The translations under genes were made by a program, and so were the position numbers. DNA of 30,923 nt from a virus: the IMG/VR virus record IMGVR_UViG_3300035698_011778, positions 1 through 30,923 of that record. One strand, given 5' to 3'. Numbering within the stretch: the first letter of the stretch is position 1; each line of letters starts with the position of its first letter. Below the pieces are notes generated by a model. It saw only the letters and a program-made list of their open reading frames with translations, did no database searches and was not told where the DNA came from. This document shows positions 1 through 6,562 of the stretch, in pieces.

Positions 1-1090
1 ATCTACATGCTATCCTAAAGATTACCCAGTCTTCATGTATTGACTCATCATACACACCACCTGAATCTTTTATCATCTTTACAACATGGTCAAATTCTTG
101 ATAATAAAGAGTATTTATATAATTATCAGCAGTAGCAATTGAATCACATAAATTATCTACATCAATTATATTGTCATTGTTCCCATCTGTTGCATACTCT
201 TTAAACGTGTTTTTTACTATCTGTAAGCAGCCTCTAGCATCCTTATATGATGAATAACAGTTCTTAGCTCTCCGACCGCTCTCGATAGCATGGAAGGCTG
301 ATGTTAGCTTTTCTCTATAGGTTGCACATCTTTTATATATTTTATTATCTCCTGATAAAGCATAACCATTCTCTATTCTCCATGCAGCTCCTTTTTCTGA
401 CTTAAATCTTTCTTTATACAATTTTATTCTAGCAAGTTCATCTTTATGTACTCCTTGTTTAAATGGGTAAAATATAGGAACATTCCCTTGTCTTATTTCA
501 ATATGTGTATGTGGTCCAGATGATTTTTCATTGAACTGTAAATTGTCTTTGCTCCCTCCAGATATACCTATGACATCACCCGTTTGGATTTTACGTCTAT
601 TTCCTAGCATTACTTGAGACATGTGTCCAATATGCCAGGACATATCCTTATCTCCTTCTTTCCATTTCAATACTACAGTTAACCCCATAGTATTTTCATT
701 TTCTTCTATTGATGCAATGTAAGTTCTTTTTTCATCATGTAACACGCCTTCATCATCAAGATACATGTAAGAAGGAGCGTATAAAGTAGAATTCTTTTGT
801 GTAGTATCACATACTATATCATATGCTATATATCCATTTCTTTTAAAGTGCTGTGTTTGATTTTGTGAGTACTCAAGATTAATATTTTTTAAGCATACAA
901 ATTCAAGTCTTTTTTCTGTAATCTCGTTATCCCAAACTGTTTTCAGTGGATGTTTTTCAGTTTTCATTACAGTATTAATACATAAGAATACTGTAACAAC
1001 AAAGACAATAACTGCAACTATTTTTAAATGTAATTTTAAATCTACTTTTATATTCTTCTTCTTTAATTTTGTAAATACAGTTTCTTTCAT
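1..1090 (-). CDS. Membrane-anchored M23-family peptidase, likely endolysin (3' part cut off)
   Basis: Open for about 363 codons and runs off the left edge. Residues 1-21 are lysine-rich and 22-41 form one hydrophobic segment, a signal anchor that would place the enzyme outside the membrane. The rest carries the M23 (LytM/lysostaphin) zinc signature: H81 and D91 in the spaced form H-x9-D (QHFKRNGYIAYD), GHMS at 155-158 in the catalytic-histidine position, and GPHTHIEIR at 192-200 with the H-x-H pair. About 160 further residues, with several cysteines and no domain I recognise, follow. M23 enzymes cut peptide crosslinks in peptidoglycan. It is the last gene of the leftward operon, next to several tiny membrane proteins, which fits lysis; a virion-associated wall hydrolase is the alternative. 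The start follows the usual AT-rich leader. Its first 40 codons are duplicated upstream (1482-1610). Confidence 0.8.
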   Translation of the reverse strand, partial: MKETVFTKLKKKNIKVDLKLHLKIVAVIVFVVTVFLCINTVMKTEKHPLKTVWDNEITEKRLEFVCLKNINLEYSQNQTQHFKRNGYIAYDIVCDTTQKNSTLYAPSYMYLDDEGVLHDEKRTYIASIEENENTMGLTVVLKWKEGDKDMSWHIGHMSQVMLGNRRKIQTGDVIGISGGSKDNLQFNEKSSGPHTHIEIRQGNVPIFYPFKQGVHKDELARIKLYKERFKSEKGAAWRIENGYALSGDNKIYKRCATYREKLTSAFHAIESGRRAKNCYSSYKDARGCLQIVKNTFKEYATDGNNDNIIDVDNLCDSIATADNYINTLYYQEFDHVVKMIKDSGGVYDESIHEDWVIFRIACR

Positions 1091-1110
1091 AGTTTTATAA
1101 TTTAATTTGT
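970..1110. repeat. 141-bp direct repeat, copy A
   Basis: Matches 1490-1630 at an offset of 520 bases with two mismatches that I can see (positions 1016/1536 and 1106/1626). It covers the leader, start codon and signal-anchor codons of the M23 peptidase gene. Confidence 0.9.
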
Positions 1111-1112
1111 AG

Positions 1113-1211
1113 TTATTTTATACTTGACATTGTTAAGATAATTTCAATTATACCGAATAAGAATAAGCATACAAAAAAGTATAGTAGAAAGATGTTTATT
1201 GCTTTTTTCAT
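1113..1211 (-). CDS. 32-aa single-span membrane peptide
   Basis: ATG at 1211 follows the leader TTAATTAAACAGACCATT, which is also found before the neighbouring gene starting at 1467. The product begins MKKAINIFLLYFF and is almost wholly hydrophobic up to about residue 28, ending TMSSIK. It lies between the M23 peptidase gene and an 81-aa gene on the same strand. Size, topology and position suit a small lysis-associated membrane protein (holin- or pinholin-like), but no family is recognised. The repeated leader is the main support that it is translated. Confidence 0.5.
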   Translation of the reverse strand: MKKAINIFLLYFFVCLFLFGIIEIILTMSSIK

Positions 1212-1221
1212 AATGGTCTGT

Positions 1222-1467
1222 TTAATTAATAATATAATTTTCTAGTTCTGATTCAGTCATAGCATTGGTAAGCTCACCTGAATAACAAATCTTATATTTC
1301 CATGTTAAATTTGTATTATCCCAATATACATATTCTATTGATATTAACTCAATATCTGGCGTACCTTTTTCAGGAGTACCATTAATCACGAATGATTGCC
1401 CAGCTACAAACTTAGATTCAGGAATTTTAAGACTTTTTTTTGTTGAAAAATCTACTTCGTAATTCAT
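1222..1467 (-). CDS. Hypothetical 81-aa protein
   Basis: A soluble, mostly beta-looking protein with no signal peptide. Its C-terminal half (IEYVYWDNTNLTWKYK, then an acidic ESELENYI end) resembles small phage proteins of unknown function. It sits among small membrane proteins in the leftward operon, between the 32-aa peptide and the duplicated signal-anchor ORF. The start at 1467 has a leader (TTAATTAAACAGACCATT) almost identical to that of the next gene downstream, suggesting local duplication of the initiation region. Function unknown. Confidence 0.65.
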   Translation of the reverse strand: MNYEVDFSTKKSLKIPESKFVAGQSFVINGTPEKGTPDIELISIEYVYWDNTNLTWKYKICYSGELTNAMTESELENYIIN

Positions 1468-1481
1468 AATGGTCTGTTTAA

Positions 1482-1610
1482 TTAATAAACAGTATTAATA
1501 CATAAGAATACTGTAACAACAAAGACAATAACTGCCACTATTTTTAAATGTAATTTTAAATCTACTTTTATATTCTTCTTCTTTAATTTTGTAAATACAG
1601 TTTCTTTCAT
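1482..1610 (-). CDS. 42-aa ORF: duplicated signal anchor of the M23 peptidase
   Basis: Codons 1-41 are essentially identical in protein to residues 1-41 of the M23 peptidase at 1-1090, including the lysine-rich start and the hydrophobic span at 22-41. The copy then ends at once with Tyr and a stop. It results from the 141-bp direct repeat (970-1110 and 1490-1630), which also copied the leader and start codon, so it should be translated as a free single-span membrane peptide. It may be a functional decoy, a holin-like or anchor peptide that modulates the peptidase, or simply debris from recombination. The open frame and intact leader favour expression; function is inference. Confidence 0.55.
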   Translation of the reverse strand: MKETVFTKLKKKNIKVDLKLHLKIVAVIVFVVTVFLCINTVY

Positions 1611-1630
1611 AGTTTTATAATTTAAATTGT
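1490..1630. repeat. 141-bp direct repeat, copy B
   Basis: Second copy of 970-1110. It encodes the 42-aa free signal-anchor ORF and carries the same leader, so translation signals were duplicated along with the coding sequence. Confidence 0.9.
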
Positions 1631-1647
1631 TCTGATCTTTTCATTGT

Positions 1648-1824
1648 CTAAAAATTAAAAAATATAAAAAATTTGGTTGTAAGTGTGAACAGTAGAATTA
1701 ATGAAATTGTCATAATAAAGACATAAAGCATTGATTCTATTATAGAGTTTGACTTAATGAGTAAGTGTAGTGAGTTAAAAATGTTAAATAGTAAGAGTCC
1801 GGCAAACAGAATAAAGATATACAT
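1648..1824 (-). CDS. 58-aa protein with two membrane spans, holin candidate
   Basis: Translates as a highly hydrophobic peptide: residues 1-20 (starting MYIFILFAGLLLF) form one span, a short polar loop follows (about 23-31, IKSNSIIES), and residues 33-57 form a second span ending in a Phe-rich tail. Stop is UAG. The upstream gene ends 10 bases earlier and the M23 peptidase is on the same operon. Small two-span proteins beside a peptidoglycan hydrolase are typical of holins, but no family signature is seen and the charged C-terminal tail common in holins is absent. Confidence 0.5.
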   Translation of the reverse strand: MYIFILFAGLLLFNIFNSLHLLIKSNSIIESMLYVFIMTISLILLFTLTTKFFIFFNF

Positions 1825-1834
1825 AGAGATAAGA

Positions 1835-1966
1835 TTAATTAGTAGATTTCGTTATATGAGCAATGAACTTTTTAGCAAACTCTAATTCTTTCTCTTTTTT
1901 TGTTAGAGTTTTTTTCTTTATAAGATTATTAGTTTTACTCATCCACTGGTTAAATTTTTTATTCAT
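1835..1966 (-). CDS. Hypothetical 43-aa basic protein
   Basis: Starts at ATG 1966, directly downstream of the VRR-NUC gene (5 bases after its stop), with an AT-rich leader. The peptide is lysine-rich (MNKKFNQWMSKTNN, then LTKKEKELEFAKKF) and probably a single helix. No family recognised. The tight operon spacing and ordinary leader support a real small gene. Confidence 0.45.
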   Translation of the reverse strand: MNKKFNQWMSKTNNLIKKKTLTKKEKELEFAKKFIAHITKSTN

Positions 1967-1971
1967 AATAT

Positions 1972-2352
1972 TTATTTAATTAATTTATCAATAACCTTTT
2001 TAGCTTCATCGAATCCATAACATACAAAAGCTTCATTCCCTGTACCATTTATTTTCTCTAACCATATTTTTTGATTTTCTCTTAATAGATCCTCTTTTGA
2101 CATATTGCCATTTTTAAGTATTTTCCTAAGCTTTTTCATTTCTATAAATATCAAAGTATTATTAATTACTAACAGATAATCTGGTATTCCAGCGTTTACC
2201 CCAACTGCCTTATTTTTTCTTTTCTGATTCCAGCTAGTAGTATATGTTTCATTAGGTATATGTGAATAAATCACATCATTTCCTTGTATCTTTAATATTT
2301 CAAGATAATCAACTAATGCTAAACATTCGTAATACTCTTCTTCGTTTCTCAT
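1972..2352 (-). CDS. VRR-NUC domain nuclease
   Basis: A stand-alone VRR-NUC (PD-(D/E)XK superfamily) protein of 126 aa, the usual size for phage members. Visible catalytic motifs are GIPDYLLV at 55-62 (D58), IEMKK at 70-74 (E71, K73) and Q94 in the following helix, with the typical C-terminal pattern of a small residue followed by YGFDEA at 112-117. In phages these proteins are linked to recombination or branched-DNA processing, such as Holliday-junction resolution. It follows the exonuclease and single-strand-binding candidates in the same operon, which agrees with that role. Confidence 0.85.
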   Translation of the reverse strand: MRNEEEYYECLALVDYLEILKIQGNDVIYSHIPNETYTTSWNQKRKNKAVGVNAGIPDYLLVINNTLIFIEMKKLRKILKNGNMSKEDLLRENQKIWLEKINGTGNEAFVCYGFDEAKKVIDKLIK

Positions 2353-2361
2353 ATAAGTGGT

Positions 2362-2577
2362 TTAAAGTATTATATGTTTTAATAATTTATATCTATATTT
2401 TTCTGCTTGTGTTTGTCCTTCTGCATTAACCCAACATTCTTCGTTGTACTGGAAGCTCCACTTTCTCCTAAACAATTCAAACATTTTTTCCCTTGCTTTT
2501 GAGGATTCCCCTTCAATTAAAACATAATATCCACAATGTTTGTGACCAACTCCAAAGGTGAAATAATTTTTTTCCAT
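2362..2577 (-). CDS. Hypothetical 71-aa phage protein
   Basis: A small soluble protein starting MEKNYFTFGVGHKHCGYYVLIEGES, followed by an amphipathic helix (SSKAREKMFELFRRKW). The pattern of an aromatic N-terminus, glycine-rich 'GxGHxHxGYYV' turn and helix containing REKMFELF is familiar from many uncharacterised phage early proteins. It lies three bases after the preceding gene. No enzymatic motif is evident; the histidine/cysteine cluster near residues 12-15 could bind metal, which is speculation. Confidence 0.65.
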   Translation of the reverse strand: MEKNYFTFGVGHKHCGYYVLIEGESSKAREKMFELFRRKWSFQYNEECWVNAEGQTQAEKYRYKLLKHIIL

Positions 2578-2580
2578 AGT

Positions 2581-2865
2581 TTAATTTTTAGGTGCTTCTA
2601 ATAAGTTAAGTGAAGAATTGCATTCTCTTATAGCGACAACTTCTATAATATCTTTTATTTTAGCAAAATGAGCGTGAATATTAGGAGGGAATTCTACTCG
2701 TGTTTGATTCCAGGGCTTAGTTCCAATTGTAAAGGTGCTTATTTGTTTATTATTTTCTGTATATAATGCTAAGTTAGCATATATTTCAGGGTCTCCTTTC
2801 TCACTAAAGTCTATTGAGATTTGTGTTATTTTAGCCTTGGTGATGTTTACATTTATTTTTTTCAT
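2581..2865 (-). CDS. Hypothetical 94-aa protein
   Basis: A probable beta-rich protein with no signal peptide, membrane span or known motif. It starts MKKINVNITKAKITQISIDF and contains alternating hydrophobic strands through about residue 60. It lies between the recombination-associated coiled-coil gene (upstream) and the 71-aa gene (three-base gap), so it is co-transcribed with recombination functions. The leader before ATG 2865 is a pure AT tract. Function unknown. Confidence 0.6.
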   Translation of the reverse strand: MKKINVNITKAKITQISIDFSEKGDPEIYANLALYTENNKQISTFTIGTKPWNQTRVEFPPNIHAHFAKIKDIIEVVAIRECNSSLNLLEAPKN

Positions 2866-2889
2866 AGTTTTAAAATTTAAGCGATAAAT

Positions 2890-3429
2890 TTAACGAACAG
2901 AAATTTGAGACTTTTGGAATATTTTTATACCTTCAATTTCACGTTCTCCATTTTTTATGGCTTCTCTAACAAGTGGTTCATTTATAGATAAGTAACATTT
3001 AGGAACAATGTTAGGATCTATAATTTCAAAGCTCCATACCTTTTTTATAGAAGTACACCCATTAGACGTTTTAATTGAGGTTTGAGGGGCTTCGACTATT
3101 GCTTGTGTGCCTTCTTCCTTTTTTTCTTCTAAGAGCTTCTCCGCCTCAATTCTTTTAGCCTCATGGTACTTTATAATTTCATTCTTGATTTTCACCTCTA
3201 CTTCTTTCAAGAAAGCTGAAGCATCTTTGAATTTACCATTAATAGTTTTTAATTGTTTATTTAGATCTGAAGTAAAGCTTTTTCTTAATTCTTCCATTTT
3301 TTTAAGCTTTTGTTTTACTTGAGATAATTGTTCAGATACAATGGTTAACTCATCATCTGATGATATTGCCATTGAAGTAAACGTATTAGCATACTTTTGA
3401 GCTTGATCTGTTATAATTTGTAAATCCAT
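2890..3429 (-). CDS. Recombination-associated coiled-coil protein
   Basis: Residues about 25-110 are a long charged coiled coil; residues about 125-179 form a small C-terminal domain with the pattern KKVWSFEIID, VPKCYLSINEPLVREAIKNG and EIEGIKIF. That arrangement is common in phage proteins encoded beside RecT- or ERF-type recombination genes and lambda-type exonucleases, although their molecular role is poorly described. Here it lies two bases after the PD-(D/E)XK exonuclease gene, the same linkage. A chaperone or accessory role for the exonuclease/annealing system is an inference from context. Confidence 0.6.
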   Translation of the reverse strand: MDLQIITDQAQKYANTFTSMAISSDDELTIVSEQLSQVKQKLKKMEELRKSFTSDLNKQLKTINGKFKDASAFLKEVEVKIKNEIIKYHEAKRIEAEKLLEEKKEEGTQAIVEAPQTSIKTSNGCTSIKKVWSFEIIDPNIVPKCYLSINEPLVREAIKNGEREIEGIKIFQKSQISVR

Positions 3430-3431
3430 GG

Positions 3432-4028
3432 TTAAATTTTTAATTGGTATATGTTAGTATCATCAAAGTATAGAGCAATAATATCGCTTTCCTCTATTCC
3501 AGTTCTTAATGCTAACATATTTTTATAATGAATAAGCTGACTCAATACTTTTGTTTTATTCTCCTTTGCCGCATTTGGCTTCAGATCACAGATATATACT
3601 TTATCATCTTTGTATCTTATTAGATCAATGAACCCGGAGCGTTCTTCGTTGTACACTGGTAATTCATAACATACGGTATACGGATCATATTTTAAGAAAT
3701 ATTCTTGTGCTATTTCGTGTTGTTTATTTCCATTGCCTCTATATTCAGATTTATTGGCTAACCATATAATTTCATCATCTTTTATTTCCTCAACTTCACC
3801 AATTAAATGTTTGCAATTACTACACCCTAGTTCTTGGTCTTTGTATCCATATTTGAATACTTGGTTTAAATAATTCCTTAGTTTATAAAAATTGATATGG
3901 CTTGTCTTTGTTATTGCATCTGGTATTGCATCAGCATGAGTAGTAAACTGATATTTAGCTTCATACTCTCCACGCATCTTTGTGAATGTACGAGAAATAA
4001 TATCTGATTTTTTAAATTCTTTTAGCAT
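3432..4028 (-). CDS. PD-(D/E)XK exonuclease (phage recombination nuclease)
   Basis: Carries the motifs of Cas4/AddB/lambda-exo type nucleases: HE at 104-105 in a helix, E122 before a strand, GFIDLIRYKDDKVYICDLKP at 132-151 giving D135 and the D148-x-K150 pair, and Q164 in the following helix (SQLIHYKNML). These supply the metal-binding and catalytic residues. At 198 aa it is close to a minimal single-domain exonuclease. A CxxC pair (C69, C72) plus C120 and C147 could hint at a metal site, but the usual four-cysteine iron-sulfur pattern is not evident. It sits next to the coiled-coil protein and the SSB-like gene, consistent with end resection for recombination. Confidence 0.75.
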   Translation of the reverse strand: MLKEFKKSDIISRTFTKMRGEYEAKYQFTTHADAIPDAITKTSHINFYKLRNYLNQVFKYGYKDQELGCSNCKHLIGEVEEIKDDEIIWLANKSEYRGNGNKQHEIAQEYFLKYDPYTVCYELPVYNEERSGFIDLIRYKDDKVYICDLKPNAAKENKTKVLSQLIHYKNMLALRTGIEESDIIALYFDDTNIYQLKI

Positions 4029-4046
4029 AGTATTATAATTTATATT

Positions 4047-4841
4047 TTAAAAAGGAACGTCAGATATATCAGTTTTAGATTCTTGTTTAGGAGTATTCTC
4101 AACTTCACTAAAAAGTTTATCTGCTTCCTCTTTTAATTTATCACTTTTATTATCGATTTGTTTTATTTCAGCTTCTTCAATAAGCTCTTCTTTTTTACCT
4201 GTATATAAGAACTCATTCAACTTTTTAATTGCATCAATTGTTTTTCCTATTGAAACCTCAACCCCTCTTTCAAATACCAGTTCATTATAAAATCTATCAC
4301 CTGTTTTTCTTGTTATAATTTCAGTTACTTTAAAAGTGATAGGCATATTAAATGAGCTAATCATTTTTTTAAGTTTATTTACTATTTCATAGCCACCTAC
4401 AATCATTTTCCATCTATAGATTTTATTCTTATAAACTACATATAGAACATCAGTAGAAGTTAACTCGTACTTTTTTCTTAATTCAAAAAAGTTTCCATTT
4501 TCAATAAGTTCCTTTGACTGTGTATCATACACCCCAATTTCAAAATCATCTGATTCAAGGCAATAAAAATCTCTTCTTTCAAGTTTGTCATTCCATTTAC
4601 CGTTAATTTGCACTCTTGTTTTTAATGGAACAAATTGAGCATTCTTAATATCAATTTCTAAAACTCCTTCATCATTATAAGCAAAGAGTTTCCCGAAGTT
4701 AGGATTAATTTGTCCATCTTCATTGATTTTTAAGTTGTCCAATTTTATTTCATTAAATGTTTGATACTCTTCTTGTTTTGGTTTTAGTTGATTCCACTCT
4801 TCTAATAGAGCTTGATCTTTTTTTGTAATTGCAGCAGTCAT
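4047..4841 (-). CDS. Probable single-stranded DNA-binding or annealing protein
   Basis: A 264-aa protein with a folded, strand-rich N-terminal ~190 residues, a charged linker (about 215-250), and a C-terminal end DISDVPF. A short acidic tail ending in a Pro-Phe is the hallmark by which bacterial and phage SSBs recruit partners. It precedes the exonuclease gene in the operon, where phages usually place an annealing protein (RecT/ERF) or SSB. I cannot place the N-terminal domain in a known family by eye, so the call rests on the tail and the context. Position and length would also suit a divergent annealase. Confidence 0.5.
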   Translation of the reverse strand: MTAAITKKDQALLEEWNQLKPKQEEYQTFNEIKLDNLKINEDGQINPNFGKLFAYNDEGVLEIDIKNAQFVPLKTRVQINGKWNDKLERRDFYCLESDDFEIGVYDTQSKELIENGNFFELRKKYELTSTDVLYVVYKNKIYRWKMIVGGYEIVNKLKKMISSFNMPITFKVTEIITRKTGDRFYNELVFERGVEVSIGKTIDAIKKLNEFLYTGKKEELIEEAEIKQIDNKSDKLKEEADKLFSEVENTPKQESKTDISDVPF

Positions 4842-4859
4842 AGTAAAATAAATTAATGA

Positions 4860-5054
4860 TTAAATATTATTATAGTAAAGTTTTATTCTTTTCATTTTCC
4901 TTTTTTCTATTACAGGAATTGAAATAACTGATCCGTTTTCTTTTAGTTTTTTTGAGGCTTTATCAAAGAATTTGTATATAGGAACATTAGTATATTTATG
5001 ACTAAGTCCTGCATAACAAGAATCTTTGAAGTCTTGCATTGTTAAGTTTTCCAT
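4860..5054 (-). CDS. Hypothetical 64-aa protein
   Basis: A small, basic, soluble protein (MENLTMQDFKDSCYAGLSHK at the N-terminus, KRKMKRIKLYYNNI at the C-terminus). No motif recognised. It is the second gene of the leftward operon, 9 bases after the zinc-ribbon gene. The leader is TTTAATTTTAATTT directly before ATG. The basic C-terminus might contact nucleic acid, but that is only a guess. Confidence 0.55.
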   Translation of the reverse strand: MENLTMQDFKDSCYAGLSHKYTNVPIYKFFDKASKKLKENGSVISIPVIEKRKMKRIKLYYNNI

Positions 5055-5063
5055 AAATTAAAA

Positions 5064-5264
5064 TTAAATAGTAACTTTTTCAAAGGCTTGCTTTCTGTGT
5101 TGCATATCTTCATACGCTTCTCTTGCTCCTCTAGTCGCTTCTTCACTGTATTCTCTTGTCCAGTGTCCGCAATCATGGCATAAATATTCATAGTATACAT
5201 TATGATCTTCATTACTGGTCACTCTTTGAACATGGAGACTTTTACATTCTGGACATCTAAACAT
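5064..5264 (-). CDS. Zinc-ribbon protein, first gene of leftward operon
   Basis: Residues 4-7 (CPEC) and 29-32 (CHDC) form two CxxC knuckles separated by about 22 residues, the spacing of a treble-clef or Ogr/Delta-like zinc ribbon. The remainder is helical and acidic (about residues 39-60). It is the first gene downstream of the leftward sigma70 promoter at 5355-5383, with a leader of roughly 80 bases. Small zinc-ribbon proteins in this position may be transcription factors, but DNA binding is not shown by the sequence. Confidence 0.65.
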   Translation of the reverse strand: MFRCPECKSLHVQRVTSNEDHNVYYEYLCHDCGHWTREYSEEATRGAREAYEDMQHRKQAFEKVTI

Positions 5265-5354
5265 TGGTGATAATGTATTAAGAAATAATGATTGAAAGTT
5301 TGTAATGCTTATTCGAGGAACCGTATAAAATGGTTTGAAAAAGATTACGAGGGA

Positions 5355-5383
5355 ATTGTATCAAACTATAGATACATTGTCAA
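5355..5383 (-). promoter_or_regulatory. Leftward sigma70 promoter of the early operon
   Basis: On the minus strand: TTGACA (5383-5378), a 17-base spacer, then TACAAT (5360-5355). This is a consensus -35 and a five-of-six -10. It lies about 90 bases upstream of the first leftward gene. The spacer contains TGTATCTATA, an 8/10 match to the palindrome TGTATATACA found in two other promoters of this window. Confidence 0.8.
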
Positions 5384-5411
5384 TACTAATTACGGCAAAA
5401 AGTGTATTGAC
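5379..5411. promoter_or_regulatory. Inverted repeat over both divergent -35 boxes, operator candidate
   Basis: GTCAATAC (5379-5386) and GTATTGAC (5404-5411) are perfect 8-base inverted arms separated by 17 bases. Each arm overlaps the -35 box of one divergent promoter. A dimeric regulator bound here would shut both. The gene 60 bases away encodes a ribbon-helix-helix protein, the obvious candidate. Part of the symmetry follows simply from having two divergent TTGAC boxes. Confidence 0.45.
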
Positions 5412-5435
5412 TGTATATACATTATAATATATATT
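5407..5435 (+). promoter_or_regulatory. Rightward promoter with TGTATATACA palindrome in spacer
   Basis: TTGACT (5407-5412), 17 bases, TATATT (5430-5435), about 35 bases upstream of the ribbon-helix-helix gene. An alternative -10-like TATAAT at 5423-5428 is too close to the -35. The palindrome TGTATATACA occupies 5412-5421, directly after the -35, and would block polymerase if bound. Confidence 0.6.
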
Positions 5436-5470
5436 TAAAACAACTTATTAGAATTTAATTCATTTTTTAT

Positions 5471-5623
5471 ATGAAACAAATAAAACATTTAAGCTTGAGA
5501 TTATACGAGTCTGATATTGAGAAGATAGACAAAGTAAAAGAAATCTTAGCAAAAGAGACTGGTGAAAAACCCACTATTACTGGAGCTATTAGATATGCTC
5601 TTCACTATACTATAAAAGATTAA
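5471..5623 (+). CDS. 50-aa ribbon-helix-helix DNA-binding protein (Arc/CopG type)
   Basis: The start MKQIKHLSLRLYESDIEKID and the following helix, turn and helix (KVKEILAKETGEKP, then TITGAIRYALHYTIKD) match the ribbon-helix-helix fold: a basic beta strand with alternating residues (KHLSLRL), helix A, a Gly-containing turn, and helix B. Length is typical of a single-domain Arc-like repressor that binds palindromic DNA as a dimer of dimers. It sits alone in the divergent control region, just downstream of a promoter whose spacer holds a perfect 10-base palindrome, so autorepression and control of the leftward operon are likely. Start follows the leader TTTAATTCATTTTTTAT. Confidence 0.75.
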   Translation: MKQIKHLSLRLYESDIEKIDKVKEILAKETGEKPTITGAIRYALHYTIKD

Positions 5624-5696
5624 TAATTATTTAAGACGGTGGTGTGGATTAATATTGATATTTTTTTTAAGCCGTTGAAATAGGAACAAAAACATA

Positions 5697-5725
5697 TTGT
5701 CTGTGGTGAGCTATATGTATACAAA
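5697..5725 (+). promoter_or_regulatory. Possible promoter before the 104-aa gene
   Basis: TTGTCT (5697-5702), 17 bases, TACAAA (5720-5725), about 35 bases upstream of ATG 5761. The -10 overlaps the 8-base palindrome TGTATACA (5717-5724). Both boxes deviate from consensus, so confidence is modest. The rest of 5624-5760 holds a T-tract at about 5661-5668 but no convincing terminator stem. Confidence 0.35.
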
Positions 5726-5760
5726 ATCCTAAAGAACTTTATCAATTAAATTAATATAAT

Positions 5761-6075
5761 ATGAATGATCCAATTAAAGAAAAGTATAATGAAGTTATTG
5801 AATCAATAAGTGAAATGTTAGAGATTAATTATGATGCAATTAATGCTTTAGAAATAGTACAAAAGGAAAAAGGAATTGAACCTGATGAATATGATAATAA
5901 ATTATTATTACATGTAACTAAAGTGTTTGCTCATGTGTTATTCAATAAAGTTTATTTTAGAATGAAAAAGAAGACTACTTTTGAGCAACAGTGTGAGCTT
6001 GTAGAAGATTTAGGGGGTTCTATAAGAAAAATGATTAAAACCTGGACTGGGGTAGATTTGCATGATATTAATTAA
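5761..6075 (+). CDS. Hypothetical 104-aa helical protein
   Basis: Predominantly helical and acidic at the N-terminus (MNDPIKEKYNEVIESISEML), with a more basic centre (FRMKKKTTFEQQ). No membrane span and no recognised domain. First gene of the rightward transcript. Its last codons (the TGVDLHDIN end) and the leader of the next gene were copied in a segmental duplication (6044-6095 and 6393-6445). Function unknown. Confidence 0.6.
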   Translation: MNDPIKEKYNEVIESISEMLEINYDAINALEIVQKEKGIEPDEYDNKLLLHVTKVFAHVLFNKVYFRMKKKTTFEQQCELVEDLGGSIRKMIKTWTGVDLHDIN

Positions 6076-6088
6076 TAATATAAATAAT

Positions 6089-6394
6089 ATGAATGATCAA
6101 AAAATAGATGAAAATACAAGAAAAACAAATGCTAATGCGAAACTCCGAGACTTTATTGCTGTGCCATTTATATTTATAGGCCTTTTATTCTTAACGCTTG
6201 CAATGATAACTGGCAGTACATACACAATAAATAAAGTTCTAAAAATAGATGAAAATACAAGAAAAACAAATGCTAATATGAAACTCCGAGACTTTATTGC
6301 TATGCCATTTATATTTATAGGCCTTTTATTCTTAACGCTTGCAATGATAACTGGCAGTACATACACAATAAATAAAGTTCTAAAAAGTTTATGA
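6089..6394 (+). CDS. Small membrane protein with two tandem copies of a 47-aa unit
   Basis: I start it at ATG 6089 (MNDQKIDENTRK), because the ATG at 6062 lies inside the preceding gene and the usual AT leader precedes 6089. The protein is two copies, about 141 bases apart, of a unit made of a polar stretch (KIDENTRKTNANxKLRDF) and a long hydrophobic span (IAxPFIFIGLLFLTLAM) followed by ITGSTYTINKVL. So it should cross the membrane twice with the same local sequence. A third copy is a separate 41-aa ORF at 6437. UGA is the stop. Function unknown; superinfection exclusion or lysis timing are possible roles for such proteins, without direct evidence. Confidence 0.6.
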   Translation: MNDQKIDENTRKTNANAKLRDFIAVPFIFIGLLFLTLAMITGSTYTINKVLKIDENTRKTNANMKLRDFIAMPFIFIGLLFLTLAMITGSTYTINKVLKSL

Positions 6395-6540
6395 CTGGGG
6401 TAGATTTGAATGATATTAATTAATAATATAAATAATATGAAACTCCGAGACTTTATTGCTATGCCATTTCTATTTATAGGCTTTTTATTCTTAACGCTTG
6501 CAATGATAACTGGCAGTACATACACAATAAATAAAGTTCT
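6139..6540. repeat. Three copies of a ~102-base membrane-protein segment
   Basis: Nearly identical segments at about 6139-6240, 6280-6381 and 6439-6540, each encoding KLRDFIAxPF through INKVL. Copies 1 and 2 are a tandem 141-base repeat inside one gene. Copy 3 came with duplicated upstream sequence (6393-6438, equal to 6044-6090 with one obvious change), so leader and start codon were copied too. Confidence 0.9.
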
Positions 6541-6562
6541 AAATCCCCACCAAGATGTATAA
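6437..6562 (+). CDS. 41-aa single-copy version of the repeated membrane unit
   Basis: Starts MKLRDFIAMPFLFIGFLFLT and continues to INKVL, then a unique tail NPHQDV. The leader TTAATTAATAATATAAATAAT is identical to that of the two-copy gene. Its last codons (NPHQDV) are encoded by the 5' arm of the terminator stem at 6546-6616, so the gene ends inside the terminator. Confidence 0.55.
   Translation: MKLRDFIAMPFLFIGFLFLTLAMITGSTYTINKVLNPHQDV

Noticed and set aside
5407-5428. TTGACT with TATAAT at 5423-5428 as promoter
   Set aside because: Spacer of 10 bases is too short; TATATT at 5430-5435 gives the correct 17.
6097-6525. Minus-strand 142-aa frame across the triplicated segment
   Set aside because: It is the mirror of the repeated membrane-protein genes; the plus-strand frame has leaders and starts, and this one has neither.
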